From IMCC26134_A sp964579225 (GTDB taxonomy: Bacteria > Verrucomicrobiota > Verrucomicrobiia > Opitutales > Opitutaceae): 21,287 bases of DNA. A program made the translations under genes and the position numbers. Each line of letters starts with the position of its first letter. Positions within the stretch are counted from its first letter, which is position 1. Below, in pieces: positions 16,222 to 21,287 of this stretch. The stretch is from contig CAZOGV010000029.1 of assembly GCA_964579225.1 (NCBI GenBank), positions 1 through 21,287 on the forward strand, in the 5' to 3' direction. The notes below the pieces were generated by a model. The model did no database searches and had not been told where the DNA came from. It saw only the letters and a program-made list of their open reading frames with translations.

Positions 16222-16992
16222 ATGGAACTCGCCCCTTACCGCGCCTTTATCCGCGAGCTCGCCGCCGAAAGCGGCCGCTACATCCTGCCCCACTACGGTA
16301 GCGTTGACCTCGCGATCGAAACCAAAGGCGACGCCTCCCCCGTCACCGCCGCCGACAAAGGCGCCGAGGCCCTCATGCGCCGCCTCATCCAGACGCGCTT
16401 CCCTGACCACGGACTCATCGGCGAAGAATACGGCAACGAACGCCCCGACGCCGAATGGGTCTGGGTGCTCGATCCCATCGACGGCACCAAAAGCTTTATC
16501 AGCGCCGTGCCGCTCTGGGGCACGCTCATCGCCCTCCTTCACCACGGACAACCTGTTCTCGGCTGCATCCACCAACCCGTGCTCGGCCAGCTCATGATCG
16601 GCGACAACCAGGTCACCACCCTCAACGAACGCCCCGTGCGCTGTCGAACTACCAAGCATATCGAAGAAGCGACCATCCTGACCAGCGACCACCTGAACCT
16701 CGCGCGCTACCAGAACGGCCCCGCCTGCGAACGCCTGCTCAGCCACGCCCGCCTCGCCCGTACCTGGGGCGACTGCTACGGCTACCTCCTCCTCGCCTCC
16801 GGCCACGCCGACGTCTGCCTCGACCCCATCATGAACCCCTGGGACATCGCCGCCCTCGTCCCCATCGTGCGCGGCGCCGGCGGAATCATCTCCGACTGGA
16901 ACGGAGGCCCCCCCTACCCCGCCGCCCACACCATCGCCACCACCACGCCCGAACTCCACGTAAGGCTGCTCGCTGCATTGAACGAAAATTAA
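16222..16992 (+). CDS. hisN: Inositol-monophosphatase family; probable histidinol-phosphatase
   Basis: This 256-aa Mg2+-dependent phosphatase of the IMPase family carries the metal ligands in GEEYG (E68/E69), the D-P-I-D-G-T motif at 84-89 (followed by KSFISAVPLWGTLIALL), and the C-terminal WD in MNPWDIAALVPIV. The motif RTWGDCYGYLLLASGHADV is characteristic of the HisN subgroup, which hydrolyses L-histidinol phosphate in histidine biosynthesis, so that assignment is favoured over general inositol phosphatase. No other his genes are nearby, which is normal for hisN-type enzymes. The ATG at 16222 gives the standard N-terminus. It is divergent from the DnaQ-like gene with only 37 bp between starts. 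Confidence 0.88.
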   Translation: MELAPYRAFIRELAAESGRYILPHYGSVDLAIETKGDASPVTAADKGAEALMRRLIQTRFPDHGLIGEEYGNERPDAEWVWVLDPIDGTKSFISAVPLWGTLIALLHHGQPVLGCIHQPVLGQLMIGDNQVTTLNERPVRCRTTKHIEEATILTSDHLNLARYQNGPACERLLSHARLARTWGDCYGYLLLASGHADVCLDPIMNPWDIAALVPIVRGAGGIISDWNGGPPYPAAHTIATTTPELHVRLLAALNEN

Positions 16993-17037
16993 ACAGACGC
17001 CCCAGTCGCGCACCCATCCACCCTGCTTACAAATTCT

Positions 17038-17784
17038 ATGAAAACCTCAGATCTATCGCATCCTCACCGGTTCGCCCGCTTGATCTTCATCTTTAGCATG
17101 CTTCTCCTGCTTGCCCCGCCTGATTCCCTCGATGCCCGCACCCTCACCGCTCAGGATGGTCGCACCATCGAGGTGGAGATCCTCGCCTACGACGGCGACT
17201 CCATCCGCATCAAACGAAAGGACAGCGGCCAGACCTTCACCGTGCCCATCGAAAGCTTCAGCGCCGCCGACCAACGCGCCCTCCGCGCCGAAGCCAAAGC
17301 CGAAGCCGCCAAACCCAAGCCCGTGCCTCAAGGTAGCGTGAAGATTGAACTCAGTCGCGGCATATTCTCCTCGGAGAAACGTAATTACGTCGGATACAGC
17401 TATACCCACGAGCAATGGGGCTTCAACGTGGTGATCACCAACCGCAGCGGCCCCCTGCTCGAAAACCTGCGGGTCGAATACCTTTTATTCCTCGAACCCA
17501 ATCCTTATCACACCGCCCCAGCTGACCGTAACAAACTGAAACGCACCACGGGCAAGGAAACCCTGGAGCCTCTCCCGACCGGCAGCCGCACCCAATTCCG
17601 GACCAGCACGGTTGAAGCGATTAAAGTCGCTCTGCATCCGGACTGGGAATGGAGTGACGCAGACCGCAAAAGGAGCACACGCGATAAACTCTACGGCATT
17701 TGGCTTCGCCTCTACCGCGGCGACGAGTTGATCGCCGAAACCACCAGCCCTGCGAACATCGTCGATCGCGAGAAATGGAAATGA
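17038..17784 (+). CDS. Secreted SHD1-domain protein
   Basis: The 248-aa protein begins with an N-terminal hydrophobic segment (about residues 13-27, LIFIFSMLLLLAPP), which fits a signal peptide. An SHD1-like module follows at about 34-82 (RTLTAQDGRTIEVEILAYDG, SIRIKRKDSGQTFTVPIESFS, AADQ). Such modules are common in exported proteins of Planctomycetota and Verrucomicrobiota, with no firm function. After an Ala/Lys/Pro linker, residues about 100-245 form a beta-rich domain that may be immunoglobulin-like (WGFNVVITNRSGPLLENLRVEYLLF). That C-terminal part is of unrecognised family. It starts 45 bp after hisN and could be co-transcribed. GC is slightly lower than upstream. Confidence 0.75.
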   Translation: MKTSDLSHPHRFARLIFIFSMLLLLAPPDSLDARTLTAQDGRTIEVEILAYDGDSIRIKRKDSGQTFTVPIESFSAADQRALRAEAKAEAAKPKPVPQGSVKIELSRGIFSSEKRNYVGYSYTHEQWGFNVVITNRSGPLLENLRVEYLLFLEPNPYHTAPADRNKLKRTTGKETLEPLPTGSRTQFRTSTVEAIKVALHPDWEWSDADRKRSTRDKLYGIWLRLYRGDELIAETTSPANIVDREKWK

Positions 17785-17818
17785 AGAAACGTGGATAGGC
17801 CCCGCGCCTCGGCGATCA

Positions 17819-18196
17819 TCAGCCACGCATCTTGCCACGCGCCTTATTGGACTTTGTCCAAACCGCCGTCACCACGGAGGTGAATCCGCCGCGCGCTTTC
17901 CAATCCGCCACGATCTCCAGTTTTCGCGGCTGCAGCGCACGACCGAGATCGTCGCAAATCTTGTTGGTCACCGCCTCGAAGAAAATGCCCTCGTTGCGAA
18001 ACGCGTGGAAATAGACCTTGAGTGACTTCAGCTCCACGCAGGTTTTATCCGGAGTGTAGCGCAACGTGATATGCGCGAAGTCGGGATGTCCCGTCATCGG
18101 ACACAGCGACGTGAATTCGTGATGCGTGTGCGCGATCACGTAATCGCGCTGGGAAGCAGGATTCGGAAAAGTCTCAAGCAATTTAGGATCGGGCAT
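17819..18196 (-). CDS. queF: NADPH-dependent 7-cyano-7-deazaguanine reductase
   Basis: QueF reduces preQ0 to preQ1 in queuosine tRNA modification. The 125-aa product is the short single-domain type. The catalytic cysteine is C32 in FTSLCPMTGHPDFA, with D39 matching the conserved acid. The family motif E-L-K-S-L-K-V-Y lies at 55-62, followed by FRNEGIFFEAVTNKICDDL and PRKLEIVADWKARGG. Compared with my memory of B. subtilis QueF (FRNHGDFHED), the position of the conserved His (His96) is Phe73 here. The ATG at 18196 is natural. It lies 86 bp downstream of rny on the same strand. No preQ1 riboswitch is evident in that gap, and no other queuosine genes are in the window. Confidence 0.93.
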   Translation of the reverse strand: MPDPKLLETFPNPASQRDYVIAHTHHEFTSLCPMTGHPDFAHITLRYTPDKTCVELKSLKVYFHAFRNEGIFFEAVTNKICDDLGRALQPRKLEIVADWKARGGFTSVVTAVWTKSNKARGKMRG

Positions 18197-18282
18197 GGTG
18201 CGATCAGCAAAAGCGCCGCGATGCCCCGGGCAATTTCCGTCACGCGAAAAACAAAAATAAAATCCCGGCCCCCGGCAGAGTC

Positions 18283-19875
18283 CTAGACGGCGGTCTCGGT
18301 GAACCGCGTCTCCCGAATCACCGTAACCTTGATCGTCGAAGGATACTGCAACTCCTCCTCGATTTTCTGACGAAGGACGCGGCTTATCTCTCGTGACTCC
18401 TCGTCGTTCACCCGCTGCGGATTCACCACCACCCGCACCTCTCGCCCCGCCTGAATCGCAAACGCCTGCTGCACACCATCGATGGAAAGCGCCAGTTTCT
18501 CCAGACGATCCAAACGCTGGATATACGTGTGCATCGATTCCGCGCGCGCGCCTGGACGCACCGCAGAAATCGTGTCGGCCAACATCACCAGCCCCGCGTA
18601 AACCGTCTCAGGCTTCACCTCCTCGTGATGCGCCGCGACCGCGTTGACCACGATGGCCGTCTCGCCCTGACGCTTCACGAAATCGGCGCCTATCGTCGCA
18701 TGACTCCCCTCATAATCGCCCTCGATCGCCTTTCCGATGTCGTGCAACAAGCCCGCGCGCTTCGCGACATTGGGGTCCAGCCCAAGCTCGCTGGCCATCA
18801 GCGAACAAAGGAAACCCACCTCAACCGAGTGATCCAAAACATTTTGGGAATACGAAAAGCGAAACTTAAGTTTACCCAGCACCTTGATGATTTCCGGTTT
18901 TAGGCCATTTATTCCGAGCCGCTGCACCGCGTCTTCGCCATCACGCTGGAGATTGATTTCAAGTTCCGCATTAGCCGTGCGGACCGCTTCCTCGATGCTC
19001 GCCGGATGAATGCGCCCATCCTTGACCAAGGCGTCCAACGCCGCCCTCGCCACCTCGCGGCGAACCGGATCAAACGACGAAATCAGCACCATCTGAGGTG
19101 ACTCATCGATAAGTAAAGTCACCCCAGTCGAGGCCTCGAACGCTTTGATGTTTCGGCCCTCGCGACCGATTATCCGCCCCTTCATATCGTCATTCGGCAG
19201 GGGGACGATGGTCGCGGTTACGTCATTGTTCGACCGCGACGCCATACGTTGCATCGCCGTCACCAAAATCCGCTTGGCCTCCGCCTGAAGATCTTGCTCG
19301 GAGCGCTCAAGAATCTGACGGCGTAAAGCGCGTAGTTCATCTTGGCATTCCATTTGAACCTCCTCGCGCAACGCGCGCTGAATTTCTTCGGCGTCCATTT
19401 GTGCCACTCCCTCCAGCCGCTTACGAAGCGATTTGGAAAGCGCCCGAATCGCATCTCGGGCTTGATGTATCGCACTATCCTCGCGCGCCAGACGATCCCC
19501 CCGTTGCTGCAACTGATGATCCAGCAACGCCAGCGATTCCTCGTGCGAACGGATTTCGCGCAGACGCATATCCATCTCTATCTCACGACGATCGAGCTCA
19601 CGATTAACCTCGGAGCGCCTCGCAATTAATTCTTTCTCAACCTGTTGCCGCAATTCTTCCGCTGCGACTTGAGCCTCTCGACGCACTACCTCCAACATTC
19701 CCTTAGCCTGCTCTAGCGCCGAGCGACGGATAGCCCGTGTGACAAACCAAATACCAACAAGACCGATTAATGCTGCGGCCATGAGCACCAGAACCATCGA
19801 ACCAGACGGCACAGCTACCCCACGGAAGCTGGTTTGAGCGACATAGGCCGGAGAAAATGAGAGGCAGCCAACCAT
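18283..19875 (-). CDS. rny: Ribonuclease Y
   Basis: RNase Y is a membrane-tethered endoribonuclease that starts mRNA decay. The product is about 530 aa, against about 520 in B. subtilis. It has an N-terminal membrane helix (VLVLMAAALIGLVGIWFV), a long charged coiled coil to about residue 215, a KH RNA-binding domain (MKGRIIGREGRNIKAFE) and an HD phosphohydrolase domain (RAGLLHDIGKAIEGDYEGSHATIG, AHHEEVKPE), then the conserved C-terminal AFAIQAGREVRVVV and STIKVTVIRETR. The start is uncertain. ATG 19875 gives an extra hydrophobic, signal-like stretch before the membrane helix, ATG 19797 gives a canonical 505-aa form, and a TTG at 19914 gives 543 aa. queF follows on the same strand. Confidence 0.95.
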   Translation of the reverse strand: MVGCLSFSPAYVAQTSFRGVAVPSGSMVLVLMAAALIGLVGIWFVTRAIRRSALEQAKGMLEVVRREAQVAAEELRQQVEKELIARRSEVNRELDRREIEMDMRLREIRSHEESLALLDHQLQQRGDRLAREDSAIHQARDAIRALSKSLRKRLEGVAQMDAEEIQRALREEVQMECQDELRALRRQILERSEQDLQAEAKRILVTAMQRMASRSNNDVTATIVPLPNDDMKGRIIGREGRNIKAFEASTGVTLLIDESPQMVLISSFDPVRREVARAALDALVKDGRIHPASIEEAVRTANAELEINLQRDGEDAVQRLGINGLKPEIIKVLGKLKFRFSYSQNVLDHSVEVGFLCSLMASELGLDPNVAKRAGLLHDIGKAIEGDYEGSHATIGADFVKRQGETAIVVNAVAAHHEEVKPETVYAGLVMLADTISAVRPGARAESMHTYIQRLDRLEKLALSIDGVQQAFAIQAGREVRVVVNPQRVNDEESREISRVLRQKIEEELQYPSTIKVTVIRETRFTETAV

Positions 19876-20060
19876 GAATAACAACCATGAGGCGGGCTCT
19901 TCGCAAAAACTCAATCCTACAACAAGAATGCTTACTCACAATTTACATGCAAACCACTTTACTAACTGAAACGGCCATCACTTTAGCAACCCCCTCACAA
20001 TTTTCAGCAGCAGTCGAAGCATTGGTGAGGCAACTCACATTTATCTAATCATGAATATTT
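19876..20060. other. AT-richer intergenic region upstream of rny
   Basis: No gene is supported here. Composition shifts to clearly higher AT than the rest of the window. The region must contain the rny promoter on the minus strand; TTGCAT and TTCAGT hexamers occur, but their -10 partners are poor, so no promoter is called. Confidence 0.4.
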
Positions 20061-20233
20061 TAACCTAGAAACGGCGATAGCCCCGACGATAGATCGTGCA
20101 AGATGTTGAAGCAGATGGTGATTGTAACGACCCGAAGGCGCACCCGGCGGGTGCGGTGAGCGGTCGGTGCGATCAGCAGATGATCAGCAGGTTGTGCGAG
20201 ATGCGTTGCGGCTATCGCCGTTTCTAGGTTTAA
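20061..20233. mobile_element. MITE-like element with 21-bp perfect terminal inverted repeats
   Basis: Two perfect 21-bp inverted arms bound about 126 bp of interior: 20063-20083 (beginning AACCTAGAAACGGCGATAG) and 20210-20230. Just outside, both ends continue as TTAA-like sequence with a one-base offset, which could be a TA/TTAA target site. The interior has a perfect 6-bp hairpin with a 3-nt loop (GCACCC/GGGTGC, 20140-20154), a tandem GATCAGCAG repeat with 11-bp period (20171-20190), and an imperfect direct repeat (GTGCAAGATGTTG near 20098 against GTGCGAGATGCGTTG near 20195). The interior is much more GC-rich than its flanks. No full transposase is present. A minus-strand reading frame ends at the left arm with a basic then hydrophobic tail (RTRRVRLRVVTITICFNIL), perhaps an eroded transposase C-terminus. 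A structured RNA gene is the alternative. Confidence 0.6.
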
Positions 20234-20278
20234 TAACTTACCTGCCCTCAACCCATCAGCGAAGAGCCTTGCACTCAC

Positions 20279-20306
20279 TGCATTAATGCAATTTAATATA
20301 TTAAAT
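20279..20306. repeat. Two abutting perfect palindromes
   Basis: A 12-bp palindrome, TGCATTAATGCA (20279-20290), is followed with no gap by a 16-bp palindrome, ATTTAATATATTAAAT (20291-20306). Together they end 2 bp after the stop of the minus-strand methyltransferase-like gene. They are too AT-rich and loop-free for a normal intrinsic terminator. They may be protein-binding or recombination-related sites. Confidence 0.5.
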
Positions 20307-20308
20307 AG

Positions 20309-20803
20309 TTATTTTCCCGCTAGAATCCTATCCAATTGGACCATCCCCTTCCAACCCCGAGAAAGATGAACCGCTCCCAATTGAAATCCAGTTTGAGGAA
20401 ATTCGGGGGGAGTCGGAACCAACAAAATGGTTTTCAAACCAAAGCCAGCATCCTCGACATCGCGCAAACGCGCCTTGGTCCACACATGATTTACCGTCAT
20501 TAAGAAAACGACGTCACTGGCCACAATCAACGAGCGACGTAAAAACGCCCGAATCTGACTCCACGGCGGATTGGTTATTATCCAATCAAACTCCCCCAGG
20601 TCGGTTACCAAAAAATCCCGCCCGCTCTTGATCTCACACCAATCCGAATTTGCAGGCAGCAAATCAAAAATCCGGCCGCTGCCGCGACAAGGCTCCAAAA
20701 CACGTCCTGTCGGCTTAAAGTAATCCACAAGGGCTTGCGCCAGCCAGACAGGAGTTTCTATGTCATCATTCGATACATAGTTGCGATTAGGCTGTGATTT
20801 CAT
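20309..20803 (-). CDS. Small NPPW-type DNA methyltransferase-like protein
   Basis: The 164-aa product has the two core motifs of SAM-dependent amino-methyltransferases. A motif I-like SAM loop, LEPCRGSGRIFD, lies at about 36-47. The catalytic motif IV N-P-P-W is at 78-81, preceded by the strand FDWIIT. Upstream, ETPVWLAQALVDYF resembles the 'TP..la..lv' entry helix of N6-adenine methyltransferases. At 164 aa it is a bare catalytic core without a visible target-recognition domain, like phage or orphan enzymes; it could also act on RNA or be inactive. The ATG at 20803 (MKSQPNRNYV) is chosen because the extension to 20872 runs through the rRNA terminator. GC is clearly lower than in the window's core genes. 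No restriction enzyme gene is adjacent. Confidence 0.75.
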   Translation of the reverse strand: MKSQPNRNYVSNDDIETPVWLAQALVDYFKPTGRVLEPCRGSGRIFDLLPANSDWCEIKSGRDFLVTDLGEFDWIITNPPWSQIRAFLRRSLIVASDVVFLMTVNHVWTKARLRDVEDAGFGLKTILLVPTPPEFPQTGFQLGAVHLSRGWKGMVQLDRILAGK

Positions 20804-20832
20804 AAGCAAGTCATATACTGCGGAAGTGCAGT

Positions 20833-20870
20833 ACGAAGAAGACCCGGATGTGCTTTCGCACATCCGGGTC
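20833..20870 (-). terminator. Intrinsic terminator of the rRNA operon
   Basis: A perfect 13-bp stem (GACCCGGATGTGC at 20841-20853, paired with 20858-20870) is capped on the minus strand by a GAAA tetraloop and followed by TTCTTCGT. It begins 5 nt after the 5S rRNA 3' end. Confidence 0.9.
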
Positions 20871-20875
20871 ATAAA

Positions 20876-20991
20876 CCTGGCAACAACCTACTCTCGCGGG
20901 ACCTAACGTCCTACTACCATCAGCTGCTCGGGGCTTAACGGCCGTGTTCGGGATGGGAACGGGTGGAACCCCCGGCATATAATCACCAGGA
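20876..20991 (-). rRNA. rrf: 5S ribosomal RNA
   Basis: On the minus strand this 116-nt stretch contains the typical 5S core: the CCGTTCCCATCCCGAACACGG helix II/III and loop region, GTTAAGCCCCGAGC, GATGGTAGTAGG, and the CGCGAGAGTAGG segment. The 5' end TCCTGG pairs with the 3' end CCAGG to close helix I. It lies between the 23S 3' end and a strong terminator, as expected. The termini are accurate to a few bases. Confidence 0.95.
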
Positions 20992-21063
20992 AATTGGTTT
21001 ATTCCAGTATCAGGTCTGATACTTATTTGTAAGGAAGTAAATTAAACGACTAGAAGTCAGCAT
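20992..21063 (-). other. 23S-5S internal transcribed spacer with hairpin
   Basis: This AT-rich spacer has a perfect 8-bp inverted repeat with a 2-nt centre (AGTATCAG/CTGATACT, 21006-21023), probably an rRNA processing or antitermination-related structure. No tRNA gene is present. Confidence 0.65.

Positions 21064-21287
<224 letters not shown>

Noticed and set aside
18197..18282. Possible preQ1 riboswitch before queF
   Set aside because: The rny-queF gap lacks a recognisable preQ1 aptamer (C-rich loop with A-rich tail pairing), and its TGCCCCGGGCA hairpin is too short to argue for one.
19921..19990. rny promoter (TTGCAT or TTCAGT with 17-bp spacing)
   Set aside because: Both candidate -10 boxes match the consensus poorly, so the call would be guesswork.
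20060..20278. A 72-codon minus-strand frame across the MITE-like element as a real gene
   Set aside because: It runs through both terminal repeats and has no convincing start or motif; at most it hints at an eroded transposase end.
20992..21063. tRNA in the 23S-5S spacer
   Set aside because: The spacer is only about 72 nt, AT-rich, and has no tRNA features beyond a simple inverted repeat.

Overview
The window is a high-GC bacterial chromosome segment, probably from the Verrucomicrobiota and most likely an Opitutaceae-like lineage. That placement is inferred from gene content and style: an RNase Y, a SecA with an expanded mid-region and no C-terminal zinc tail, an SHD1-type secreted protein, very GC-rich codon use and weak Shine-Dalgarno sequences. 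No database search was possible. Most of the window is ordinary housekeeping sequence with short intergenic gaps and frequent strand changes.

Layout: (1) 1-3488, minus strand: secA, preceded on the same strand by a 97-aa gene of unknown function. (2) 3604-6501, plus: a membrane-anchored coiled-coil protein with a possible carbohydrate-binding C-terminal domain, then glycogen synthase glgA. (3) 6512-7996, minus: an AEC-family permease and a secreted Spy/CpxP-like LTxxQ protein, separated by a strong intrinsic terminator. (4) 8188-11972, plus: a minimal zincin, a secreted SYLF protein, a stand-alone PTS EIIA protein and two tandem CorA transporters. (5) 11998-14711, minus: a four-helix membrane protein of unknown family and an M3 oligoendopeptidase F with an apparent signal peptide. 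(6) 14826-17784: a HAD phosphatase/phosphomutase (plus), a DnaQ-like exonuclease (minus), a HisN-type histidinol-phosphatase (plus) and an SHD1 protein (plus). (7) 17819-19875, minus: queF and rny.

The right end differs. From about 19,900 to 20,830 the sequence becomes clearly more AT-rich. It holds a roughly 170-bp element with 21-bp perfect terminal inverted repeats (MITE-like), two abutting perfect palindromes, and a small NPPW-type DNA methyltransferase-like gene. This block sits directly downstream of an rRNA operon on the minus strand: 23S 3' end, a spacer hairpin, 5S rRNA and a 13-bp intrinsic terminator. The 16S gene should lie beyond the right edge. This is the accessory part of the window and the best candidate for recent acquisition.

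Functional links are modest. The CBM-like membrane protein beside glgA suggests glycogen handling. The EIIA protein and two CorA proteins form a possible co-transcribed group. Nothing here amounts to a clear defence island, CRISPR array or biosynthetic cluster.
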